Shown here piece after piece: positions 18,817 to 27,719 of a stretch of DNA of 64,000 bases. Position 1 is the first letter of the stretch. Each line of letters starts with the position of its first letter. The translations under genes and the position numbers were made by a program. The notes under the pieces are model-generated. The model did not search any database. It was not told where the DNA came from and was given only the letters and a program-made list of their open reading frames with translations. Source of the stretch: Magnetovibrio sp. (GTDB lineage: Bacteria > Pseudomonadota > Alphaproteobacteria > Rhodospirillales > Casp-alpha2); NCBI GenBank assembly GCA_002690705.1, contig NZFO01000021.1, positions 5,594 to 69,593 on the forward strand, given 5' to 3'.

Positions 18817-20148
18817 ATGAGTTCAAATGCATCTAAGGCTTTCAAAAATCCAGTAGTAAATTGGATAGAGTATCGACTGCCCATATTTAGTTTCGTCGAT
18901 AATTCTCTCGGCTCACAATATCCGACGCCGAAAAACCTTAATTATTTTTGGAATTTTGGGTCGCTTGCGGGCATCACGTTAGGGATCATGATTGTCTCAG
19001 GTATCGTGCTCGCCATGCATTACACTGCTCACGTGGATCACGCCTTTGATTCTGTAGAGCGTATCATGCGCGACGTAAATTACGGTTGGTTAATCAGGTA
19101 TATTCACATGAACGGTGCATCGATGTTTTTCATTGTGATTTATATCCACATGTTTCGAGGTCTTTACTACGGCTCTTACCATGCGCCGCGAGAGATTCTA
19201 TGGATGCTTGGGGTTCTAATCCTTCTTGCGATGATGGCAACGGCCTTCATGGGTTACGTTCTACCTTGGGGCCAAATGAGTTTTTGGGGTGCCACTGTTA
19301 TTACAAATTTGTTCTCGGCAATTCCAATTGTAGGGGACGACATCGTGACTTTATTGTGGGGTGGGTTCTCCGTTGATAATCCCACGCTAAGCCGATTTTT
19401 TTCTCTACATTATTTAATGCCATTTGTAATTGTTGGTTTAGTAGTGCTCCACATCTGGGCCTTGCATGTCCACGGATCAAATAACCCTATTGGCATCGAC
19501 GCAAAGACTGATCAGGACACGATCGGGTTCCACCCTTATTACACGGCAAAGGATTTATTTGGCTTTGGTGCTTTTATGACCTTCTTCATGTTCTTCGTCT
19601 TTTTCGCTCCAAATTTTTTTGGCGAGCCAGATAACTATATCGAAGCAGACTCATTAGTGACGCCAGCACACATTGTACCGGAATGGTATTTCCTCCCATT
19701 TTACGCTATTTTGCGGGCTTTTACGGCTGATTTTTTCCTTTATGCCTTCACCCCGATCTCTTGGATCATGTCGGCTAAATTGGCTGGGGTACTTGCCATG
19801 TTTGCCTCAATCTTACTGTTGCTAGGTATGCCGTGGTTAGACGGGTCAAAGGTCAAAAGCAGTCAGTTTCGTCCACTCTTTCGTATGTTTTATTGGCTGT
19901 TTTTCGTAAACTGTATAGTCTTGGGGATTGTTGGCGGAAAGCCCGCTGAAGGAGTTTGGATATACATTGGGCAAGCTACAACAACTTACTACTTCGCTCA
20001 CTTATTGTTCATAGTCCCGCTGATTTCGCGCCTTGAACGGCCCGCAGCACCGCCAGACAGTATCAGTGCAGCAGTGACCGCTAAAGCTAAGAAAGTTTCT
20101 CTAGACAGGTTTAATCCAGCTGAACCAGCAATGGCCCCGGGTGAGTGA
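18817..20148 (+). CDS. petB: Ubiquinol-cytochrome c reductase, cytochrome b
   Basis: 443 residues, polytopic. Contains both quinone sites and two b haems. Haem ligand histidines are visible in [22 protein letters not shown] and [16 protein letters not shown] on the first haem-binding helices and in [21 protein letters not shown] on the fourth. The Qo-site [13 protein letters not shown] motif is intact. A C-terminal extension after the eighth helix carries a charged tail. AAAGGGG precedes the ATG. Spacing to petC is six bases, so the three subunits are cotranslated. Confidence 0.98.
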   Translation: MSSNASKAFKNPVVNWIEYRLPIFSFVDNSLGSQYPTPKNLNYFWNFGSLAGITLGIMIVSGIVLAMHYTAHVDHAFDSVERIMRDVNYGWLIRYIHMNGASMFFIVIYIHMFRGLYYGSYHAPREILWMLGVLILLAMMATAFMGYVLPWGQMSFWGATVITNLFSAIPIVGDDIVTLLWGGFSVDNPTLSRFFSLHYLMPFVIVGLVVLHIWALHVHGSNNPIGIDAKTDQDTIGFHPYYTAKDLFGFGAFMTFFMFFVFFAPNFFGEPDNYIEADSLVTPAHIVPEWYFLPFYAILRAFTADFFLYAFTPISWIMSAKLAGVLAMFASILLLLGMPWLDGSKVKSSQFRPLFRMFYWLFFVNCIVLGIVGGKPAEGVWIYIGQATTTYYFAHLLFIVPLISRLERPAAPPDSISAAVTAKAKKVSLDRFNPAEPAMAPGE

Positions 20149-20154
20149 GAGACA

Positions 20155-20940
20155 ATGGCAATTAAGGTTAAAGTTTTTTATGCTCCATTACTCGCTATTT
20201 TTGTTATAAGTGGGGCTTGGATCACGGCTTTTAACGTGTTAGCTGCCGGCACCGCGCCGCAACCGCCCAAGCAAGATTGGTCTTTCTCCGGGATGTTTGG
20301 AACCTTTGATCGCCCGTCCACGCAGCGTGGTCTCCAAGTTTATCGTGAGGTTTGTGCGGGCTGTCATTCCTTGAAACAAGTTGATTTCCGCCATCTTGCG
20401 GGGATTGGCTACTCCGAAAATCAAATTAAGGCATTCGCCGCCGAGGCAGATGTTGTAGATGGACCAAATGATGAAGGAGAGATGTTTGAGCGCCCGGGTA
20501 TTCCAGCAGACCAGTTACCGAACCCGTATCCAAACAAAAAAGCCGCTGCAGCCTCGAATAACGGAAAAGCGCCTCCAGATCTCTCCTTAATGACAAAAGC
20601 GCGGTTTAATGGCCCGGATTATGTATACGCTCTTTTGACGGGATATGTTGATGCCCCGCCTGAGTTGGAAGTTCCAGACGGCGGCAACTATAACACTTAC
20701 TACCCGGGACATATTATTGCCATGGCAAACCCTTTGGTAGACGATGGGGTTGAATATCAAGATGGCACCAAGGCTTCAATTGAACAGCAAGCTCGGGACG
20801 TAACCACGTTTCTATCTTGGACAGCAGAACCAGAGCTCGAGGCTCGTAAGGCATTAGGTATCAAGGTTCTTATATTTTTAATCATACTTACAGCTTTATT
20901 ATACCGGGTGAAAAAAGTCATTTGGCGAGATGTACAGTAA
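20155..20940 (+). CDS. petC: Cytochrome c1
   Basis: 261 residues. An N-terminal signal-anchor is followed by a periplasmic haem c domain: covalent haem site CAGCH (about residues 67-71), a proline-rich APPDLS region, and the axial-ligand region IIAMANPL near residue 190. A single C-terminal helix (LIFLIILTALLYRV) and a basic tail anchor it in the membrane. It passes electrons from the Rieske centre to soluble cytochrome c. Last gene of the operon, followed by a strong hairpin. Confidence 0.97.
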   Translation: MAIKVKVFYAPLLAIFVISGAWITAFNVLAAGTAPQPPKQDWSFSGMFGTFDRPSTQRGLQVYREVCAGCHSLKQVDFRHLAGIGYSENQIKAFAAEADVVDGPNDEGEMFERPGIPADQLPNPYPNKKAAAASNNGKAPPDLSLMTKARFNGPDYVYALLTGYVDAPPELEVPDGGNYNTYYPGHIIAMANPLVDDGVEYQDGTKASIEQQARDVTTFLSWTAEPELEARKALGIKVLIFLIILTALLYRVKKVIWRDVQ

Positions 20941-20955
20941 GGGTACTCTACCTTA

Positions 20956-21016
20956 TCTATCATAGAAAACGCTGCACCTTTATGTGCAGTGCTCTCTATG
21001 ATAGAGGGCCTTTTAA
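20956..21016 (+). terminator. Terminator of the petABC operon
   Basis: A two-tier hairpin: an outer 10-bp perfect stem (TCTATCATAG at 20956-20965 with CTATGATAGA at 20996-21005) enclosing a second stem (CTGCAC with GTGCAG), then GGGCCTTTTAATTTT. It begins 16 bases after the petC stop and separates it from the convergent TauE-like gene. Confidence 0.85.
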
Positions 21017-21030
21017 TTTTGGAGTCCTGT

Positions 21031-21762
21031 TCAAAAAGTGAACAATAGTACTGCGCCGTAGAATGCGATAAATCCGGTTAGGGCCAAATCATAATAGGCA
21101 TTGGTTACACGCAGAAAAATCCATTCGCCGGCCCAAAAATATACTAACATTGACATTATGGGTAAGCTAATATTATCCATTATGTTAGGATATTGATCCA
21201 TAGCAGCCCCCAGCACTATGATTTGGATTATGCTGAAAGCAAGGTAATAATGTGCGATCACGTAACGGATATGTTGCTTATCAGAATTGGCGCTTCCAGC
21301 AAATATAACCAGCAATCCACCCCCTAGATTCGTAAGACCATGAATTATGCCCATGAAGGCGTGCGATACTTTATTCCATTCGTGTAAAAAATTTGATAAA
21401 GTGTTTCGTGATTTTGCTTTTAACCGGATTATTGCTGTAGCGACGAGGGTGAAACCAATGAGCGTGTTTATCCAACTGCCTACCGAGGTAGCACTCGCAA
21501 TCCAAAGCCCACAGCCTATGCAGGGTAAACAAAAGGTATATAAAGAAGGGGATATACTCTTACGATTTGCTCCTGCTGTAATTACTTGGAGAAGTGAAAT
21601 AGCGAATGAGGATGGCAATAAGAACGTTAAAGTAGAGATAAAATCATAGCCCAACAATAAAAGGGATGGTGTGCCAAAAACCAGCAAGCCCATGCCAAAA
21701 ACCGATTGAACGATTGAGAGCACAATAACCAAAGCGTACACAATAGAAGTTTCAACGCTCAT
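21031..21762 (-). CDS. TauE/SafE-family membrane transporter
   Basis: 243 residues with about seven or eight hydrophobic segments. The two repeated halves, with MGLLVFGTPSLLLLGYD in the first and MGIIHGLTNLGGGLLVIFAG in the second, are typical of the TauE/SafE (former DUF81) family, which exports or imports small sulfonates, sulfite or other organic anions. The substrate cannot be told from sequence. It is convergent with petC and not in an obvious operon; the methionine-salvage genes begin about 140 bases further on. Confidence 0.8.
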   Translation of the reverse strand: MSVETSIVYALVIVLSIVQSVFGMGLLVFGTPSLLLLGYDFISTLTFLLPSSFAISLLQVITAGANRKSISPSLYTFCLPCIGCGLWIASATSVGSWINTLIGFTLVATAIIRLKAKSRNTLSNFLHEWNKVSHAFMGIIHGLTNLGGGLLVIFAGSANSDKQHIRYVIAHYYLAFSIIQIIVLGAAMDQYPNIMDNISLPIMSMLVYFWAGEWIFLRVTNAYYDLALTGFIAFYGAVLLFTF

Positions 21763-21905
21763 TCAAGAATATAGCCCTGTGTATCATGGCAATCTTTTAG
21801 ACGAATATGCCGCAAAGCATTTAAATGGCCCGCCCCGTAACCCCGCAATATATCCGTTAAATTATATCCTGAATCAGGTCTGACCTTTTATATAAATTGG
21901 GTTTT

Positions 21906-23939
21906 TCATCTTAAAGACGCTTCAATGTTGCCGCCGTCCACTGTCACCGTGGCGGCCGATGTCGCATCAGACTTAGCTAGATCAACGAAGGCTCTGGCGA
22001 CATTCCCCGCTGTGACCTCGCGGCCCAACAAATTGCCTGCCATGTACGCGGCTTCTGACAAACCACGCGCCTTTGAACGGCGCTTAATCATACCTTTGGT
22101 TAAAAGGCCCGACCGAATCCGGTCAGCATTAACGGCATTAGCCCTTATTCCCTCGGCCCCGTAATCTAGGGCATATTGCTTCATCAAAGATAACGTTGCT
22201 GCTTTTGGCAACCCATACGGTCCAAAATCACGGCCAGGGTTTACGGCCTGCTTGGAAACATTAAAAAGGAGGCAACCACCTAAGCCTTGGCGCTGCATAA
22301 CAGCTACCGCAGCTCGTGCTACATTTTGATGGCCCCAAAAATTTAATTCAAAACTTTTACGCAGCGTTTTTTCATCAACCTCGCCTATACGTCCTCTCCA
22401 AGCCGCACCTGCATTGGACACGACAATGTCAACACCGCCGTAAGTACTGCAAATAATATCAAAGGCTCGGCTCACCGCTTTCATATTAGTTACATCACAA
22501 TTCACTCCCAATCCGCCAATATTCGCCGCATGAGATTTAGCAGCTCCAATATCACGATCCAAAACCGCAACCGCAGCGCCTTCCTCGGCAAAGGCTGCCG
22601 CAGTAGCTGCGCCAATACCCGAGCCTCCTCCAGTCACAGCAACAATTTTTCGCTCCAGTGGCTTCTCGACATCTCTACCTAACTTAGCCTGCTCCAAAGA
22701 CCAATATTCAATCTCAAAAAATTCATTTTCCGAGATTGGTTGATACCGGCCCATAGACTCCGCATCAGAGATAACCTCAATGTTTGTCTCTGCTAAATCT
22801 GCAGAAATCTGGGCAGACTTGACGGTTTTACCCATCCCAAATAAACCTACCCCCGGCACCAAAACGATACGTGGCATGGGATCCAATTCGGTTTTATTCG
22901 TCAGCGTAAACTTATTGTTACGTTTGAAATAAGCTTGGTAGTCTCGAATATACGCTTTAAGAATTGTTTCTGCATCGTCGCGAAAGCGCCCTAAGTCACG
23001 CGCTTTAGGTACAGGAAGAATCAAGGGCAAAGGCTTTGTTCGTATCACGTGATCCGGAGTTACCGTTCCAAGCTGACTATAACGCGCTATATCCTCCCCA
23101 TCCACATACGACCGTACTAGTTTTGACCTCCGGAAGTCGAGGGCCATGGCCTTACCCTTTGTCGCCGTCAAACCCCGTATGATGGGCGCAATCTCTGCGG
23201 GACTGGCTATCCGTTTAGGTAATGCAATAGGTACAAAAGATTTTTTTGCACCTTCCTTAAGCTTTTGTTCCGCCGTGGAACACACTTCGATCATACAGTC
23301 GTAAGATTGCTTAGCTGAGTCTGCAAAAGTGAAGACGCCATGCTTATGTAAAATCAATCCTTCAACACGGGGGTCTTGGCGATAGATTTCCTCCGCTTTT
23401 TTTGCTAAAGCAAAACCGGGCATAATATAAGGAACATAACCCATGCGCTTGCCATAAATTGTTTGACAAACTTTTTCGCCCTCGCGCTGGTCTGAGAGTG
23501 CCAGAACTGCATTGGCATGAGTATGGTCGATAAATTTATGTGGCAAGAAAGCGTGCAGTAAAGTTTCCACCGATGGAGTCGGAGCTTTGGCATTTAAAAG
23601 GTTAATCCGCTGTGCATTAACCATGTCCTCGTCAGATAGATTATCCAGAGCGATCATTCGCTGCAAAGGTGCTAAGTGCATAGCAGGTAACCCGGCCGGC
23701 TCAATATCACCCAAATCCCATCCAGAACCCTTGACGCAAATTACATCGATAACGTCCCCCATAATGTCCTCTTGTCTCGTCTTCACTGAGGTATTACCAC
23801 CACCATGTATGACTAATCTGGGGTTACCTCCCAGAAGCCGGGAAGTGTAGACGCGCAGTGCGATATCAGTGTTTATTTTTCTTTTCTTATAACGACGCAC
23901 ATAACTAGCTGCCTCGCGATCAGACCAAAGGTTTTTCAT
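21906..23939 (-). CDS. Bifunctional class II aldolase / short-chain dehydrogenase
   Basis: 677 residues from the ATG at 23939 (AGGAG nine bases upstream); an upstream in-frame start at 24005 would add a 22-residue hydrophobic leader without a ribosome site. Residues 1-420 are a class II sugar-phosphate aldolase with HGGGNTS near the N-terminus, the zinc pair HTHANAVLAL and a third His in LHKHGVFTF. Residues 430-677 are an SDR with VTGGGSGIGAATA for NAD(P) and YGLPK (Tyr-xxx-Lys) for catalysis. The known relatives split rhamnulose-1-phosphate to DHAP and lactaldehyde and then oxidise lactaldehyde. Here the gene sits behind mtnA and mtnP, so methylthioribulose-1-phosphate is a plausible substrate. 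That substrate is inference. Confidence 0.9.
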   Translation of the reverse strand: MKNLWSDREAASYVRRYKKRKINTDIALRVYTSRLLGGNPRLVIHGGGNTSVKTRQEDIMGDVIDVICVKGSGWDLGDIEPAGLPAMHLAPLQRMIALDNLSDEDMVNAQRINLLNAKAPTPSVETLLHAFLPHKFIDHTHANAVLALSDQREGEKVCQTIYGKRMGYVPYIMPGFALAKKAEEIYRQDPRVEGLILHKHGVFTFADSAKQSYDCMIEVCSTAEQKLKEGAKKSFVPIALPKRIASPAEIAPIIRGLTATKGKAMALDFRRSKLVRSYVDGEDIARYSQLGTVTPDHVIRTKPLPLILPVPKARDLGRFRDDAETILKAYIRDYQAYFKRNNKFTLTNKTELDPMPRIVLVPGVGLFGMGKTVKSAQISADLAETNIEVISDAESMGRYQPISENEFFEIEYWSLEQAKLGRDVEKPLERKIVAVTGGGSGIGAATAAAFAEEGAAVAVLDRDIGAAKSHAANIGGLGVNCDVTNMKAVSRAFDIICSTYGGVDIVVSNAGAAWRGRIGEVDEKTLRKSFELNFWGHQNVARAAVAVMQRQGLGGCLLFNVSKQAVNPGRDFGPYGLPKAATLSLMKQYALDYGAEGIRANAVNADRIRSGLLTKGMIKRRSKARGLSEAAYMAGNLLGREVTAGNVARAFVDLAKSDATSAATVTVDGGNIEASLR

Positions 23940-24216
23940 TCGGGTGAACTCCTGTCGAGCGTCTGGAATAAAAAAGAATATAGTAAACCAACACAATAGC
24001 GGCAATGACCGAGAGTTTGGCAGGTTTCTTCCTGCACTTAAAAACCAGTTGCATCATAAAATTGTTTAGGCCGATAGCACTTTTACACTCTCAGATTTAA
24101 GTATCGTGCATGCCAACTCTGATCCGCTTAAAAATTTCAAATAAAAAATATTTTCAGCAAAGGGTGGAATACGACCCCACGGCAAAACACCAGAAATAGC
24201 AATTAATTCATAATAT

Positions 24217-25311
24217 TTAAGCACACTCTGGATACAGTGCAGTTAATCCTTCCTTAGATGCTTTTGATATGCCTCGCTCAGTTATAAAGCCGGTAATCAA
24301 ACGCGCTGGCGTTACATCAAATGCGTAATTCGCGGCGTTTGAGGTTTCCGGAGTCAACAATACCGTGGTTATCTCCCCTGATGGCGCACGTCCTGTTATT
24401 TGTGTTACCTCTGTGGTGTTGCGTTGCTCAATTGGAATATCCTTTATTCCGTCCTCTGCTGTCCAATCGATAGTCGGACCAGGTAACGCCACGTAAAAAG
24501 GTACATTATTGTCAAAAGCAGCGAGCGCCTTAAGGTATGTGCCAATTTTATTACACACATCACCAGATACAGCTGTGCAATCAGTTCCAGTAATACATAA
24601 ATCAACTTTACTGTGCTGCATAAGATGCCCGCCAACATTGTCAACGATTACTGTGTGCGCCACTCCGTGCTGGCCGAGCTCCCAAGCCGTTAAACTCGAA
24701 CCTTGATTACGAGGTCGAGTTTCATCAACCCAGACATGAATCGGAATGTCAGCTTCGTGCGCCTTATAAATGGGTGCAAGGGCAGTTCCCCAATCGACAG
24801 TTGCCAGCCACCCGGCATTACAATGTGTCAAAATATTGACGGGCTTATCTTTCCCGCGTCGTTTCCAAATTTCTTTTATTAGTTCTTTACCATGATCACC
24901 AATTGAGGAACATATTTCTACATCCTGATCAGCTAGTTGCGTAGCACGTAGATAGGCTGCGGCAACCCGTTCATCCGGTTGTAGTGGCAATAATTTTGAT
25001 TTTAGATCATTTAATGCCCAACGGAGATTAACCGCCGTTGGACGGGTCTTAAACAGCTTTTTATAGGCAGTTTCTAAGCTTTCATTGCTAGGGTTTTCAA
25101 CCATCGCGAGGGCCATGCCAAAAGCTGCTGTCGCGCCGATCAATGGCGCTCCGCGGACCTGCATATCACGGATAGCCGCGCATGCATCCATAAGATTACC
25201 TAGACGCGCGCACGCGAACTCATGAGGCAACCGAGTTTGATCGATAATCTCAACCGTTCGGCCATCACCACCAAGCCAAATGGCACGATACGCTTGACCA
25301 TTTACCTGCAT
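24217..25311 (-). CDS. mtnA: S-methyl-5-thioribose-1-phosphate isomerase
   Basis: 364 residues. Isomerises methylthioribose-1-phosphate to methylthioribulose-1-phosphate in methionine salvage. The eIF2B-like fold is recognised from [13 protein letters not shown] (about residues 53-65), [13 protein letters not shown] with the catalytic Cys near residue 164, [11 protein letters not shown], and [19 protein letters not shown], which contains the catalytic Asp near residue 244. In this last motif the usual ADR is TDC. The gene lies 62 bases after the DUF1330 gene and 277 bases before the aldolase/SDR gene. Confidence 0.93.
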   Translation of the reverse strand: MQVNGQAYRAIWLGGDGRTVEIIDQTRLPHEFACARLGNLMDACAAIRDMQVRGAPLIGATAAFGMALAMVENPSNESLETAYKKLFKTRPTAVNLRWALNDLKSKLLPLQPDERVAAAYLRATQLADQDVEICSSIGDHGKELIKEIWKRRGKDKPVNILTHCNAGWLATVDWGTALAPIYKAHEADIPIHVWVDETRPRNQGSSLTAWELGQHGVAHTVIVDNVGGHLMQHSKVDLCITGTDCTAVSGDVCNKIGTYLKALAAFDNNVPFYVALPGPTIDWTAEDGIKDIPIEQRNTTEVTQITGRAPSGEITTVLLTPETSNAANYAFDVTPARLITGFITERGISKASKEGLTALYPECA

Positions 25312-25373
25312 AAACAGAACCTTTTTTAGTATCCCAATGGATACTTACATACAAAATGCGAGAGCTCGCTCAG

Positions 25374-25994
25374 TTAGCCTTCCAAGCCCTCAACGATACA
25401 AATATCCCGGGTAACTCCGCCATCCAATGCTGTCAGAGCCTCAGTGTATTGAGGAGACCCATAAAACTCTAGAGCCACTTCCCAACTGGAATGTTCGGCC
25501 AATGCAACCCGCGTTTGGGGGAACCCCTCAAATGTCTTGGTACGACCCGCTCTTGCCAAAAAGCGTCCACCGACCCCATCCATAGCTGCGCCGGCTAACA
25601 CTGCGTAAGCAGCTGTTTTATCAACATCAAGGACCCTCATATGCGCCCCGACCCAGTAAGCCACGGGTCCCTCTGTGTTACCTCGCGGCAATAAATCTTC
25701 AACTCCTTCAACTGCAAATAAATCACGAGTAAGTGCACCCGATTTAACTGGGGCAAGAGCTCTCTGATAAGCCGCGGAGTAATAGGTATCAAGCGCTGCA
25801 TCAAAACTTGGAAATTCTATGATTACAACACGAGTTTGTTCAAAACCCTCAAACGATCTGACTTGCCCACCGTTTAACGTCAAAAATTTCCCTGCACCAT
25901 CTTGAATGGCTGGCTTCGCGAGCTCACCGTAAATTCGCAGTTGCTCATGGTCATTTACCTGATTTCTGAGGCTTAACCAATAGGCTTTGGGCAT
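25374..25994 (-). CDS. Tandem DUF1330 protein
   Basis: 206 residues from the ATG at 25994, which has AAGGAG six bases upstream. Two copies of the roughly 95-residue DUF1330 ferredoxin-like fold are present: the first with AYWLSLRNQVND, RSFEGFEQTRVVIIEFPS and AYQRALAPVKSGA, the second with AYWVGAHMRVLD, KTFEGFPQTRVALAEHSS and QYTEALTALDGGV. DUF1330 domains resemble dimeric alpha/beta barrels; their function is unknown. The duplication probably mimics the homodimer in one chain. It sits between mtnP and mtnA, only 20 bases after mtnP, so a role linked to methylthioadenosine salvage is suggested by position only. Confidence 0.85.
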   Translation of the reverse strand: MPKAYWLSLRNQVNDHEQLRIYGELAKPAIQDGAGKFLTLNGGQVRSFEGFEQTRVVIIEFPSFDAALDTYYSAAYQRALAPVKSGALTRDLFAVEGVEDLLPRGNTEGPVAYWVGAHMRVLDVDKTAAYAVLAGAAMDGVGGRFLARAGRTKTFEGFPQTRVALAEHSSWEVALEFYGSPQYTEALTALDGGVTRDICIVEGLEG

Positions 25995-26014
25995 TACATT
26001 CTCCTTAACCACTA

Positions 26015-26905
26015 TTAATTACCGAGCACTCGGCCAGCAATAGCGTCCAGTTTTGCAATCATCGAAGAAGTACGTGCTTCGTGCGGTGTAACGAGTGCGT
26101 TATCCAATGCTGTTTGACAGCCAAACGGACAACTTTCGCCACGGCCTGCGAGGTTTGGCGCAATATACCCTAATAAAGTTCTCCCTTTCTCAGCGTTATC
26201 TGAGAGAACGTTGATAATGGAATCAACCGTCACGTGGTCGTGATCTCTATGCCAACAATCGTAATCTGTGACCATTGCGATAGTAACGTAACATATTTCG
26301 GCCTCTCGTGCCAACTTAGCCTCAGGCATTCCGGTCATCCCAATTACGTCACACCCCCATGATCGATAAAGCTCTGACTCTGCCAATGTTGAAAATTGCG
26401 GCCCTTCCATCGCCAAATAAGTACCACCCGGTTGGTGTTGAATATTTAATGCACGAAGCCCTTCGCCAACGGCTTTCGCCAAGCGCGAACATGTTGGATG
26501 GCCAAAACCAACATGCGCAACGAAGCCAGATCCAAAAAAAGATTTCTCGCGAGCAAAGGTTCGGTCAATGAATTGATCACACACTACGAACGTCCCAGGC
26601 GATAATTCCTTTTTTAAGGAGCCGCAAGCTGAAAGCGAGAGAATTTCCGTAACACCGCAACGTTTTAGCCCATCAATATTTGCGCGAAAGTTCAGTTCCG
26701 ACGGGGGTATTCGATGGCCCCGTCCATGCCGCGGAAGGAACACCATCTGCTGCCCCTCAAGATTACCAAACAGCACTTCGTCCGACATTTCCCCAAAAGA
26801 GCTCTCAACACGCCGCCATTCTGCATTTTCAAGACCATCAACCTCATAGATACCGCTGCCACCAATTACTCCAATAACAGGCGGTGTGCCCGGGCTCTCA
26901 ATCAT
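26015..26905 (-). CDS. mtnP: S-methyl-5'-thioadenosine phosphorylase
   Basis: 296 residues. Phosphorolyses methylthioadenosine to adenine and methylthioribose-1-phosphate. Marks: VIGVIGGSGIYEVDGL (phosphate loop), LPRHGRGHRIPPSELNFRAN, SACGSL, EGPQFSTLAES and VIGMTGMPEAKLARE with the family's base-binding Asp later in VTDYDCW. Trimeric cytosolic enzyme of the PNP family. The HRIPPSELNFRANI form is that of MTA phosphorylase rather than purine nucleoside phosphorylase. It starts five bases after the dienelactone hydrolase stop. Confidence 0.95.
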   Translation of the reverse strand: MIESPGTPPVIGVIGGSGIYEVDGLENAEWRRVESSFGEMSDEVLFGNLEGQQMVFLPRHGRGHRIPPSELNFRANIDGLKRCGVTEILSLSACGSLKKELSPGTFVVCDQFIDRTFAREKSFFGSGFVAHVGFGHPTCSRLAKAVGEGLRALNIQHQPGGTYLAMEGPQFSTLAESELYRSWGCDVIGMTGMPEAKLAREAEICYVTIAMVTDYDCWHRDHDHVTVDSIINVLSDNAEKGRTLLGYIAPNLAGRGESCPFGCQTALDNALVTPHEARTSSMIAKLDAIAGRVLGN

Positions 26906-26910
26906 TAAAT

Positions 26911-27585
26911 TTACCTTCGCAGATTATCGTCAAAAAGCCGCGCCGTGCGCATTGCGGCAATATTAGCTGCAGTTGGATTAAATTGGCCCCGCATATCGCA
27001 ATGGAACCCATGATCAGCCTTATAAACATGGACACGTACGCTAGGTTGCTTAGCGGCAATATGTTTGACTTCCTCCATAGGGATGGAGGCGTCTTTGTCG
27101 CCGAAATGCATAAGGGTTGGACAATTAGGAGACTCTTCGATTGTGTTCGATATACCGGCCCCGTAGTAGCAGGATGCAGCATTAAAATCGAGACGGCATG
27201 CACCCAACCATGTTACGACACCTCCCCAGCAATACCCTGTAATGCCAACTTGGCCCGCCTCTGCCACATGACTCCGCGCAGCTTCGACATCCAAAAGAAC
27301 TTTATCAATTTCATTATTAGCGAGGTCCTTGAGTTGCCTACCTTTGGTAATTTCATCAGGCGTATAACCAACCTCAAAAGCCGGTTCCCAGCGGTCATAC
27401 AAAGCAGGGGCGATAGCCAACCAGTCCAATTCCGCAAAACGTTCGGTAACATCGCGGATATGCTCATTTACGCCGAATACCTCTTGAATAATGACAACAC
27501 TTCCAAGCACACGTGCTGGTGGCTCGCACTTATATGCACTAAACGAATGCCCATCAGATGCGGTTAACGTAACATCTTGACCCAT
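26911..27585 (-). CDS. Dienelactone hydrolase family protein
   Basis: 224 residues, an alpha/beta hydrolase with a cysteine nucleophile in GITGYCWGGVVT (about residue 117), the acid in DKDASIP and the His in YKADHGFHCD. An early EVFGVNEHIRDVTERFA is the usual second family mark. Known members open dienelactones in chlorocatechol breakdown, but most homologues are general carboxymethylene-butenolidase-like esterases of unknown role. It is the first gene of the mtnP-containing set, with mtnP five bases downstream, so a natural substrate connected to that pathway is possible but unproven. Confidence 0.88.
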   Translation of the reverse strand: MGQDVTLTASDGHSFSAYKCEPPARVLGSVVIIQEVFGVNEHIRDVTERFAELDWLAIAPALYDRWEPAFEVGYTPDEITKGRQLKDLANNEIDKVLLDVEAARSHVAEAGQVGITGYCWGGVVTWLGACRLDFNAASCYYGAGISNTIEESPNCPTLMHFGDKDASIPMEEVKHIAAKQPSVRVHVYKADHGFHCDMRGQFNPTAANIAAMRTARLFDDNLRR

Positions 27586-27719
27586 GTTTTATCCCCCACT
27601 TTAGCTGCCTCGACCTCATATCCAAGGACGGCTGGCTGTTTCAACAATCCACAGGCTAGCGTGTTAGCAAAGGGAAACAACCCCTTTAGAATTGCAGTCT
27701 TACAATATTTGGTATTCGA

